64,000 bases of DNA from NCBI RefSeq assembly GCF_004962245.1, contig NZ_SUHQ01000022.1, forward strand, positions 61,620 to 125,619, in the 5' to 3' direction. The translations under genes were made by a program, and so were the position numbers. This document shows, in pieces, positions 26,626-34,624 of this stretch (positions within the stretch are counted from its first letter, which is position 1; each line of letters begins with the position of its first letter). Under the pieces are notes generated by a model, which ran no database searches, was not told the DNA's origin, and saw only the letters and a program-made list of their open reading frames with translations. The DNA comes from Mesorhizobium sp. (GTDB taxonomy: Bacteria > Pseudomonadota > Alphaproteobacteria > Rhizobiales > Rhizobiaceae).

Positions 26626-26770
26626 GCATGTCGTCCAAAAAGTGCCCAGCGGTTTTGGGGCAACGACATGCTCACGTCGCCCAAAAGCTTGCCCTCTAGG
26701 CTTGACCCGAGGGTGCCTTCCGGTTTTGGGCGCTATGCCAAAACAAAGACTTATTGCGTATCCTTGAATC
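26626..26770. repeat. Mosaic of palindromic repeats (copy 2 of the double-hairpin family)
   Basis: GCATGTCG (26626–26633) pairs with CGACATGC (26664–26671), and GCCCAAAA (26679–26686) pairs with TTTTGGGC (26724–26731). The first unit matches 7647–7755; the second contains the CTTGACCCGAGGGTG core of the ccmE–ccmF repeat. The end (AAAACAAAGACTTA) again matches the first family. It has no coding capacity, and the regulator gene starts 85 bp later. Confidence 0.55.
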
Positions 26771-26854
26771 ACTTTGTTCGCGATACGCCTGATGAAGGCC
26801 ATGATGCATATGCCGGCCACTCAATCTTCCAGCGAAATCGCGTATAACGGCTCC

Positions 26855-27529
26855 ATGAAGATTCTCGTCATAGAAGACGATCGCGAAGCGGCCGATTACC
26901 TCCAGAAAGCCTTCACCGAGGCTGGACACACCGCGCATGTCGCCGGCGACGGCGAAACCGGCTTCGCACTCGCCGATGCCGGCGATTATGACGTGATGGT
27001 CGTCGACCGCATGTTGCCGCGCCGCGATGGCCTGTCGGTCATCGCCGGTCTGCGCTCCAGGGGCAACACGACGCCGGTGCTGATCCTTTCGGCGCTCGGC
27101 GAAGTCGACGACCGGGTCACCGGCTTGCGCGCCGGTGGCGACGATTATCTGACCAAGCCCTATGCCTTCTCCGAGCTCTTGGCCCGCGTCGAGGTGCTGA
27201 ACCGCCGCGCCAGCGCCAGAGAAGCCGAAACCGTCTACCGGGTCGGCGATCTCGAACTCGACAGGCTCTCCCATTCGGTGCGGCGCGGGGGGCGCGAGAT
27301 CACACTGCAGCCGCGCGAGTTCCGCCTGCTCGAATATCTGATGCGCCATGCCGGCCAGGTAGTAACGCGCACCATGCTGCTGGAAAATGTCTGGGACTAC
27401 CACTTCGATCCGCAGACCAACGTCATCGACGTTCACGTCTCGCGGTTGCGCGGCAAGATCGAGAAGGGCTTCGACAAGCCGATCCTGCACACGGTTCGCG
27501 GCGCCGGCTATATGCTCAAGAGCGGGTAG
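26855..27529 (+). CDS. OmpR-family response regulator
   Basis: A 224-residue regulator: receiver with EDD at 7–9, phospho-acceptor Asp51 (VMVVDRMLPRRDG) and Lys101-type TKPY, then a winged-helix DNA-binding domain (LQPREFRLLEYLMRHAGQVVTRTMLLENVWDYHFDPQTNVIDVHVSRLRGKIEKGF). The FDPQTNVIDVHVSRLRGKI wording is typical of QseB/CopR-like regulators. It forms an operon with the kinase that starts one base after its stop. The location after degP suggests control of envelope stress genes, which is inference. The start at 26855 opens the receiver domain; an in-frame ATG at 26774 would add 27 unrelated residues. Confidence 0.88.
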   Translation: MKILVIEDDREAADYLQKAFTEAGHTAHVAGDGETGFALADAGDYDVMVVDRMLPRRDGLSVIAGLRSRGNTTPVLILSALGEVDDRVTGLRAGGDDYLTKPYAFSELLARVEVLNRRASAREAETVYRVGDLELDRLSHSVRRGGREITLQPREFRLLEYLMRHAGQVVTRTMLLENVWDYHFDPQTNVIDVHVSRLRGKIEKGFDKPILHTVRGAGYMLKSG

Positions 27530-27530
27530 C

Positions 27531-29006
27531 ATGGCTCTTTCCGTGCCGGCCATCATGAGGACGACGGCAGCGCGGCTTTCGGCGCTCTATTTCCTGCTGT
27601 TCGCTATCTGTGCGGTACTGCTCGTCTTCTACATGACCTCGCTGTCGGCGCGCATGCTGACCGCGCAGACGCAGGAGACCATCAACGATGAAGTGCTCGG
27701 CCTCGCCCGGGCCTATCAGCGCGGCGGCCTGCCGGTGCTGGTACGTGTGGTCGAACAGCGCTCCCGCCAGCCGGGAGCCAATCTCTACCTGATCGCCGAC
27801 GTCAACGGCCAGATCCTGACCGGAAACGTGCAAAGCCTGGAGCCGGGCGTTCTCGAGGCGGAGGGCTGGACCACTCGTCCGTTCTCCTACCGGCGCTTCG
27901 GCGAGGGCGAGCTCGAGCGGCAACGCAACCCGGCGTCCGATCAGAGCGAAATGCAATCCGGCGAGAGTGAAGTGCAGGCGGAAGGCGAGAAGGGCCATAA
28001 CGCTATCGCACTGGTGCTGCGCCTGCCGAACCAGATGATCATGCTGGTCGGTCGCGACCTTGGCGAGCCGGAACGGTTCCGCGCCGTCATCCGCCGCGCC
28101 TTGATGCTGGCGCTGGGCATGATGGGGCTTGGCGGGCTTCTGATCTGGTTCTTTGTCGGACGCGCGGCGCTGAAGCGCATCGATTCGGTATCGGAGGCCA
28201 GCCGCCGCATCATGGGCGGCGATCTTTCCGGCCGGCTGCCGGTCACCGGGGCAGGCGACGAGTTCGATCGGCTCTCCGAAAATCTTAATTCCATGCTGGC
28301 CAGGATCGCCACGCTCAACGAGGGGCTGAAGCAGGTCTCCGACAACATCGCCCACGATCTGAAGACACCGCTGACCAGACTGCGCAACCGTGCCGAGGCG
28401 ACGCTTTCCGGCAAGCAGAAGACCACCGACTACCGGCAGGCGCTGGAGGGGACCATCGCCGAGTCCGACCAGCTGATAAAAACCTTCAACGCCATCCTGA
28501 TGATCTCCAGGCTGGAAGCGGGCTATTCTTCCGAAAGCACCAGCCGCGTCGATCTGGCTGCGTCGGTGCGCGATGTCGTCGAGCTCTACGAGCCGGTGGC
28601 GGAGGAGGCTGACGTGACACTCGAGACCTCGGTGAAGGATGCCTTCGTCGTCGAAGGCAATCGCGAGTTGATCGGCCAGGCGCTGTCGAACATCGTCGAC
28701 AACGCGATCAAATATTCAACCGACTCGACAGCCAAGCCGACCGTGCGCGTGGAGCTCGATCGCGTTGGCAGGGAAATCAGGCTTTCCGTCTCGGACAACG
28801 GCCAGGGCATTCCCGACGATGCCGATCGCGCCAGGGCGACCGAACGTTTCGTGCGGCTGGAAAAAAGCCGCTCGCAGCCGGGTTCCGGCCTGGGTCTCAG
28901 CCTCGCCAAGGCGATCATGAAGTTCCACAACGGGCGGCTTGATCTTCTGCCCGGCGACCCCGGATTGTCCGTGGTCATGAGTTTTCCCGAACCGGAGGAT
29001 CACTGA
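27531..29006 (+). CDS. Sensor histidine kinase
   Basis: A 491-residue membrane kinase partner of the preceding regulator. Transmembrane helices lie at about 15–37 and 190–209 around a periplasmic sensor with a charged low-complexity stretch (SDQSEMQSGESEVQAEGEKGH) near 137–156. HAMP at about 210–262, His275 (VSDNIAHDLKTPLTRL), N box (IGQALSNIVDNAIKYS) and G boxes (DNGQGIP, GSGLGLSLAKAIM) are intact. The stop overlaps the glnE start by one base (TGATG), linking the signalling pair to nitrogen control in one transcript. The stimulus is unknown. Confidence 0.88.
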   Translation: MALSVPAIMRTTAARLSALYFLLFAICAVLLVFYMTSLSARMLTAQTQETINDEVLGLARAYQRGGLPVLVRVVEQRSRQPGANLYLIADVNGQILTGNVQSLEPGVLEAEGWTTRPFSYRRFGEGELERQRNPASDQSEMQSGESEVQAEGEKGHNAIALVLRLPNQMIMLVGRDLGEPERFRAVIRRALMLALGMMGLGGLLIWFFVGRAALKRIDSVSEASRRIMGGDLSGRLPVTGAGDEFDRLSENLNSMLARIATLNEGLKQVSDNIAHDLKTPLTRLRNRAEATLSGKQKTTDYRQALEGTIAESDQLIKTFNAILMISRLEAGYSSESTSRVDLAASVRDVVELYEPVAEEADVTLETSVKDAFVVEGNRELIGQALSNIVDNAIKYSTDSTAKPTVRVELDRVGREIRLSVSDNGQGIPDDADRARATERFVRLEKSRSQPGSGLGLSLAKAIMKFHNGRLDLLPGDPGLSVVMSFPEPEDH

Positions 29007-31966
29007 TGGCGGTGAAGGCGGCTACGGAGCGGGTCGAAACCAGCTGGCTCTTGAAGCCGAAGGCAAAGCTACTTCCTTTGGATCAGAGCCGAGCCCGGCG
29101 GGAATTGTCGGAGATCGCTTCCGCCGCGCAGGAAGAGGGGCTTGCCCGGTTGGCGAAATTCCTGGCCGGCAAGGGGGTTGCTCAGGACTTCCTCGCTGCA
29201 ATATTCGACCTGTCGCCATTCCTGCGCGACAAGGTGCGTCGCCGCCCGCGGATCCTCGATGCGCTTTTCGATGAGACCGTCGAGGCCCGGCTGATTGCGA
29301 TCGGCGGGGCGATCGACAAGGCCGCGTGGGCGGAAGCCACCTCCGAAAGCAGCCTGATGATGGAGTTGCGGCAATGGAAAGCTGAAGCACATGTCCTGAT
29401 CGCGTTGGCCGACCTTGCAGGCGAGGCTGAGACCGCCGTCACGGTACGGCGGCTGAGCGATCTTGCCGAGGGCTGCATCCGCGCTGCGGTCGACTTCCTG
29501 CTTCGCGACGCGCATGGGCAAGGCAAACTCAAACTGCCGGACGCCGAGGATCCGGCGCGCCAGTCGGGCTGGATCCTGCTCGGCATGGGTAAGCTTGGCG
29601 CGCATGAGCTGAACTTTTCCTCTGACATCGACCTTGTCGTGTTCTTCGATCCGCAAGCGCCCGCCGTGGTCGATCCGCTCGATGCGACGGAGCTGTTTTC
29701 GCGCCTGACGCGCAGGCTGGCCCGCATTCTCCAGGACCGCACCGAACACGGCTATGTTTTCCGCACCGACCTCCGGCTTCGTCCCGATCCCGGTTCGACG
29801 CCGCTGGCGATCCCGGTCGAGGCCGCACTCAACTACTACGAGGCGCGCGGCCAGAACTGGGAGCGCGCCGCCATGATCAAGGCGCGTCCGGTGGCCGGCG
29901 ATCTCGCGGCCGGTGCTGCGTTCCTGAAGGATCTCCAGCCCTATATCTGGCGCAAATACATGGACTACGCGGCGATTGCCGACGTTCATTCGATCAAACG
30001 CCAGATCCACGCCCACAAGGGCCATGGCGAGGTCGCGGTGAAGGGCCACAACGTCAAGCTCGGCCGCGGCGGCATTCGCGAGATCGAATTTTTCGTCCAG
30101 ACGCAGCAGCTCATCGCCGGCGGACGCTTCCCCGAATTGCGCGGCCGCGAGACCGTGCCGGTGCTTGACCAGCTTGCGGCACGCGGCTGGATCACGGCCG
30201 AAGCGCGCGACGCGCTCGTCCGGCAATACTGGTTCCTGCGCCGCGTCGAGCATGCTGTCCAGATGGTCGCTGACGAGCAGATCCATGTACTGCCCGAAGA
30301 TGACGAAGGGCTCGAACGCATTGCCCGCATGCTGGGTTTTGCCGATGCGGCGACCTTTGCCGAGGCGTTCCGCGCCGCGCTCCATCAGGTCGAACGCCAT
30401 TACGCGGCACTTTTCGAAACCGCGCCCGAGCTTTCGGCGGGCATTGGCAATTTGGTCTTTACCGGCGATGTCGATGATCCCGATACGTTGCGAACCTTGC
30501 GGGGCCTCGGTTTCCAGCGGGCGAGCGACATCTGCCGTGTTATCCGCGGCTGGCACTTCGGCCGTTATCGCGTCACCCAGTCGGCAGAGGCGCGCGAGCG
30601 GTTGACCGAATTGACGCCGGCGTTGCTGCAATCCTTCGGCCAGACGCGCCGCGCGGACGAGGCGCTGATACGCTTCGACGAGTTCCTCGCCGGCCTGCCC
30701 GCCGGCATTCAGCTGTTCTCGCTGCTCCAGTCCAATCCGGCTCTGCTGAAGCTGCTGGCGACGATCATGGGCGCGGCCCCGAGGCTGGCCGCCATCATCA
30801 CGCGCCGGCCGCACGTCTTCGACGGCCTGCTTGATCCGGCCCTTTTGACCGAACTTCCCGACCGCGCCTATCTGTCGGCGCGTCTCGCCGCCTTCCTTGA
30901 AGGCGACAGGGCCTATGAGGACGTGCTCGACCGCTTGCGCATCTTTGCGTCCGAGCAAAAATTCCTGATCGGCGTCAGGCTGCTTGCCGGCTCGATCGAT
31001 CCGGCCCGCGCCGGCCGCGCCTTTTCCGACCTGGCCGATCTGACCATCGGCGCGGCGCTGCAGGCGGTCATCGCCGAGTTCTCGGCGCGCCATGGCCGCA
31101 TCGCCGGCGGCAGGGTTGCGCTGCTCGGCATGGGCAAGCTCGGCAGCCGCGAATTGACGGCCGGCTCCGACGTCGACCTCATCCTGCTCTATGATCACGA
31201 CGCCGATGCCGAAGAGTCCCGCGGCGACAAGCCGCTCGCTCCCTCCCACTACTACAGTCGGATGACGCAGCGGCTGATTGCCGCCGTATCTGCGCCGACG
31301 GCCGAAGGCGTTCTCTATGAGCTCGACCTTCGCCTGCGGCCGTCCGGCAACAAGGGGCCGGTGGCCACCCATGTCGACGCCTTCAAGAAGTATCAGCGCC
31401 AGGACGCCTGGACATGGGAGCATATGGCGCTGTCCAGGGCTCGCGCGATCGGTGGCGATCAAGCGCTGTGCGCCGAGGTTGAAACCGAGGTGGCGGCGGT
31501 GCTTGCCCTGCCGCGCGACAGCGCCAAGGTGATAGCCGAGGCGTCCGAGATGCGCGCGATGATTGAGAAGGAGAAGCCGCCACATGATCTCTGGGACATC
31601 AAGCTGATCCCGGGCGGTCTCATCGACCTGGAATTCATCGCGCAAGTGGCGGTAATCGCGGGGAAGGTCGAAGCAGGGCGCCGGGTCACCGGGACAGCGG
31701 AGATCCTGTCGCGGCTGTCGCCGGATTTCGCCGATACGCAGGTCAGGCAGGAGCTTTGCGATGCCTATGTGCTCTATCTGGCGCTGACTCAGATGACGCG
31801 GCTCTGCCTCACCGGCGTATTCGAGCGGCACGACGTGCCCCCCGGGCTTTCGGATCTGCTTCTGGCGGTCACCGACCTGCCGGATTTCGGTGTGCTGGAA
31901 GCACACCTCAAGGAGACGTCGCAAAAGGTCAGAAAGGATTTCGACCTTTTGCTTCGTGCGAAATGA
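29006..31966 (+). CDS. glnE: Bifunctional glutamine synthetase adenylyltransferase/deadenylylase
   Basis: A 986-residue enzyme that adenylylates glutamine synthetase when nitrogen is plentiful and removes AMP when it is scarce, under PII control. Both nucleotidyltransferase domains are complete. The N-terminal deadenylylase has LGMGKLGAHELNFSSDIDLVVFFD at about 192–215. The C-terminal adenylylase has LGMGKLGSRELTAGSDVDLILLYD at about 705–730, each with the GS-x(9–10)-D-x-D metal-binding pattern. A helical regulatory linker lies between. Family length is about 950–990. It is the third gene of the regulator–kinase–glnE unit, with 1-nt overlap. Confidence 0.96.
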   Translation: MAVKAATERVETSWLLKPKAKLLPLDQSRARRELSEIASAAQEEGLARLAKFLAGKGVAQDFLAAIFDLSPFLRDKVRRRPRILDALFDETVEARLIAIGGAIDKAAWAEATSESSLMMELRQWKAEAHVLIALADLAGEAETAVTVRRLSDLAEGCIRAAVDFLLRDAHGQGKLKLPDAEDPARQSGWILLGMGKLGAHELNFSSDIDLVVFFDPQAPAVVDPLDATELFSRLTRRLARILQDRTEHGYVFRTDLRLRPDPGSTPLAIPVEAALNYYEARGQNWERAAMIKARPVAGDLAAGAAFLKDLQPYIWRKYMDYAAIADVHSIKRQIHAHKGHGEVAVKGHNVKLGRGGIREIEFFVQTQQLIAGGRFPELRGRETVPVLDQLAARGWITAEARDALVRQYWFLRRVEHAVQMVADEQIHVLPEDDEGLERIARMLGFADAATFAEAFRAALHQVERHYAALFETAPELSAGIGNLVFTGDVDDPDTLRTLRGLGFQRASDICRVIRGWHFGRYRVTQSAEARERLTELTPALLQSFGQTRRADEALIRFDEFLAGLPAGIQLFSLLQSNPALLKLLATIMGAAPRLAAIITRRPHVFDGLLDPALLTELPDRAYLSARLAAFLEGDRAYEDVLDRLRIFASEQKFLIGVRLLAGSIDPARAGRAFSDLADLTIGAALQAVIAEFSARHGRIAGGRVALLGMGKLGSRELTAGSDVDLILLYDHDADAEESRGDKPLAPSHYYSRMTQRLIAAVSAPTAEGVLYELDLRLRPSGNKGPVATHVDAFKKYQRQDAWTWEHMALSRARAIGGDQALCAEVETEVAAVLALPRDSAKVIAEASEMRAMIEKEKPPHDLWDIKLIPGGLIDLEFIAQVAVIAGKVEAGRRVTGTAEILSRLSPDFADTQVRQELCDAYVLYLALTQMTRLCLTGVFERHDVPPGLSDLLLAVTDLPDFGVLEAHLKETSQKVRKDFDLLLRAK

Positions 31967-32116
31967 CCATGAAGGCGTAATGCCAAGCGGCCGTTTCGGC
32001 GAGAAGGGCCGCGGTTTTGGCCGTCATCTTCAGTGGAGCGATGGCGACGACAGCATGCAGTAAAAGTCACGCCGGCGCCGGCGGCATGACTCGCCGGAGC
32101 AAATCCTGATCGTTCC

Positions 32117-34444
32117 TCAGGCGGCGGCCCTGACCGGCTGCGTCGGTTTTTTGATCGGAATGCGCACCGACACGATCGTGCCGGCGCCTTCGGTGGAGCG
32201 GATTTTCAAGGCGCCGCCCTGAAGCTCCGCCAACGAGCGTGAGATGGCAAGGCCAAGGCCGGAACCGGTATGGCTCTTGGAAAACTGGTTCTGCACCTGT
32301 TCGAACGGCCGCCCGAGCTTGCTCAGCGCCTCCTTCGGAATGCCGCAGCCATTGTCTTCGATCGTCAGGACCAGAGCGCTGGACGTGTTGCGGGCCCTTA
32401 CCGCAATACGGCCGCCCTGGCCGGTGAATTTCACTGCATTCGACAGAAGATTGATAACGATCTGCTTGATCGCCCGGCGGTCGGCGAACAGCGTCAGTGA
32501 ATCGGGGATACGTGTTTCGACGGTGATCGACTTTTCCGCTGCCTGCAGCGAGATGACGCGCACTGTTTCCCTGATCAGCGGGCAAAGATCGATTTCTTCC
32601 TGATCCATCGAGAACTGGCCGGCCTCGATCTTCGACATGTCGAGGATGTCGTTGATGACGCCCAGAAGATACTTGCCGCTGCCATTGATGTCGGTGGCAT
32701 ATTCCTCGTAGCGGGGCGAACCCAAAGGCCCAAACAGAGCCTGCTCCATCAGCTCCGAGAAGCCGATGATCGCGTTGAGCGGCGTGCGCAATTCATGCGA
32801 CATGTTGGCCAGGAACTCGGACTTGGCCCGGTTCGCTGCCTCGGCGCGCTCGGTTTCCTTCATGTATTTGCGGTTGAGTTCGACCAGTTCGCGCGACCGT
32901 TCTTCCTCCGCCCGGCGGGCAAGGCTGAGGTCGTGGATCGTCGCCATCAGCCGACGCTCGCTGTCGACCAGCTTCTCCTGGTGCAGCTTGATCTGGGTGA
33001 TGTCGGAGCCCACCGAGACGGTACCGCCGTCCCTGGTCCGCAACTCGTTCACCTGCAGCCAGCGGCCATCGGCAAGCTGCCGCTCGAAGGTCACGCCGCC
33101 TTGCTGCCCGTTGGTGTTGGCAAGCCGGCGCTCCGAGGCGAAGGCAAGCATGCGTTCTTCCAGAACGGCGCGCGAGGCACCCGGCATCACGTCGCGATCC
33201 GACAGGCCGTTGTCCTGCTGGTATTTGGAATTGCACATGATCAGACGCTGGGCGGAATCCCAGAGCACGAAGGATTCGTTGATGTTTTCGATAGCTGTTC
33301 GCAGACGAAGATCCGCGGCCTCGGAGCGCAACGCCAGGTGCCGTTGCTCGGTGACGTCGACGGCGATGCCGATCAGCTGGATCTCAGGCGCTTCCGGGTC
33401 GATCACCTGCGCCCTTGCGCGCATCCACACCCATTGTCCGTCGGCATGGCGCATCCGGAACACCTGGTCGATGTGATCGATCTCGCGTGCGACGATCATG
33501 TTGGCGAGCTGGAACAGGTCGCCGTCCTCGGGATGGATGATCTCGTCGACCTCGCCGAACGACAGCATCGTGTCGCAGGGCTCATAGCCCAGCATGTCGT
33601 ACATCGAGCGTGACCAGTACATCTTGCCGCGCACCATGTCCCAGTCCCACAGGCCGCAGCGGCCGCGCACCAGCGCCATGTCGATGCGCTGGTGCGCTTC
33701 CAGATAGATGCGGTCGGCGGCCTGGGCGCGCGCCGCCTGGCCGAAATAGGCATAAAGGATGATGATCAGCACGCCGGCTGTCAGCACGAACAGCGTGACG
33801 TTGAGCGAAACGGTCTTGCGCCACGTGTCGAAGACCGCTTCTCGCGGGACGAGTGCCGCGGCAGCACTGTTCCTGCCATTTGTCAGGCTCACCGCCGCAT
33901 ACCAGTCCTGGCCGCCGATGCTGACCTCCATGACGCCGGCGCGGTCGCCGAACATGAACAGCGGTTGACCGCCCTGGGCGATGACGTCGAGCGACCGTCC
34001 CTCCCAACGGGTCGATTGAGGGGTCACGGCAACGATCTTGAACGCTCCGTCTGTGACCGCAAGCACGTGGCTTCGGCCCATGCCGCCCTGACGGCTGATA
34101 CCTTCCAGAAGGTCCTGCGTCGCGCCCGGCGTTGAGGCAATGTTCGCGTCGGCGGCAATCGAGCTGGCCAGTTGGCCCGCCGCGAGCGAGAGGATAGCCT
34201 TGGCGTCGCGTTCCACGTCGTCGCGCTCGTTCATCAGTGACAGGAACCGCAGCGCGGCGATGACGAGCAGGAAAATGATGATGAGGGCCGGTATCGATCG
34301 GCGCAACAATGGTTCGGCTGCCAGGAGCCGTCGGTAGGCGGGTTCGGCGATGAGCCGCGCGTTGCCGGCGAGACCGTCGCTTCTCGCCTCACGTCGCTCA
34401 AAAGCCGTCCCTCCGGGCGCGCCCCACGCGTCCGCCTTTGCCAT
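32117..34444 (-). CDS. pleC: Cell-cycle sensor histidine kinase PleC
   Basis: A 775-residue kinase/phosphatase of the PleC/DivJ/PdhS group that acts on DivK to control asymmetric division. Transmembrane helices at about 50–70 and 214–234 flank a periplasmic sensor. Two PAS domains follow (about 255–370 and 380–490), a coiled coil, then His550 (SEFLANMSHELRTPLNAIIGFSELM) with the diagnostic LFGPLGSPRYEEYATDINGSGKYLLGVINDILDMSKIEAGQ. The catalytic domain has NLLSNAVKFT, DNGCGIP and TGSGLGLAISRSL. The gene name rests on this DHp wording and on the glnE–pleC–pepN neighbourhood, which I recall from S. meliloti. It converges with glnE. Confidence 0.82.
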   Translation of the reverse strand: MAKADAWGAPGGTAFERREARSDGLAGNARLIAEPAYRRLLAAEPLLRRSIPALIIIFLLVIAALRFLSLMNERDDVERDAKAILSLAAGQLASSIAADANIASTPGATQDLLEGISRQGGMGRSHVLAVTDGAFKIVAVTPQSTRWEGRSLDVIAQGGQPLFMFGDRAGVMEVSIGGQDWYAAVSLTNGRNSAAAALVPREAVFDTWRKTVSLNVTLFVLTAGVLIIILYAYFGQAARAQAADRIYLEAHQRIDMALVRGRCGLWDWDMVRGKMYWSRSMYDMLGYEPCDTMLSFGEVDEIIHPEDGDLFQLANMIVAREIDHIDQVFRMRHADGQWVWMRARAQVIDPEAPEIQLIGIAVDVTEQRHLALRSEAADLRLRTAIENINESFVLWDSAQRLIMCNSKYQQDNGLSDRDVMPGASRAVLEERMLAFASERRLANTNGQQGGVTFERQLADGRWLQVNELRTRDGGTVSVGSDITQIKLHQEKLVDSERRLMATIHDLSLARRAEEERSRELVELNRKYMKETERAEAANRAKSEFLANMSHELRTPLNAIIGFSELMEQALFGPLGSPRYEEYATDINGSGKYLLGVINDILDMSKIEAGQFSMDQEEIDLCPLIRETVRVISLQAAEKSITVETRIPDSLTLFADRRAIKQIVINLLSNAVKFTGQGGRIAVRARNTSSALVLTIEDNGCGIPKEALSKLGRPFEQVQNQFSKSHTGSGLGLAISRSLAELQGGALKIRSTEGAGTIVSVRIPIKKPTQPVRAAA

Positions 34445-34596
34445 AAATGGCTCTCCCCGGGTTCAAATCTGCTAGATGATCCGGCGACGCCGCACTTCCG
34501 AATCGTCAGTAAAGAATCAAAGGTGATTCGCCTTGTCCAGAGGCGCTGCGAAAAAAGATTAAAAATAGACTAAAATAATGCCAAAGCCGCCGATAT

Positions 34597-34618
34597 CCCT
34601 CCTCCTTGAGGGGAGGGG
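34597..34618. repeat. Short CCCTCC/GGGAGG palindrome
   Basis: CCCTCC, TCCTTGA loop, GGGGAGGG directly after the pepN stop. It resembles the core of the AATCTCCC palindromes at 41710, 42689 and 62740, and on the minus strand could end pepN transcription. Confidence 0.4.
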
Positions 34619-34624
34619 AACTCC

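Noticed and set aside
29069..31924. Long minus-strand frame opposite glnE
   Set aside because: Shadow of glnE; no domain or ribosome site.
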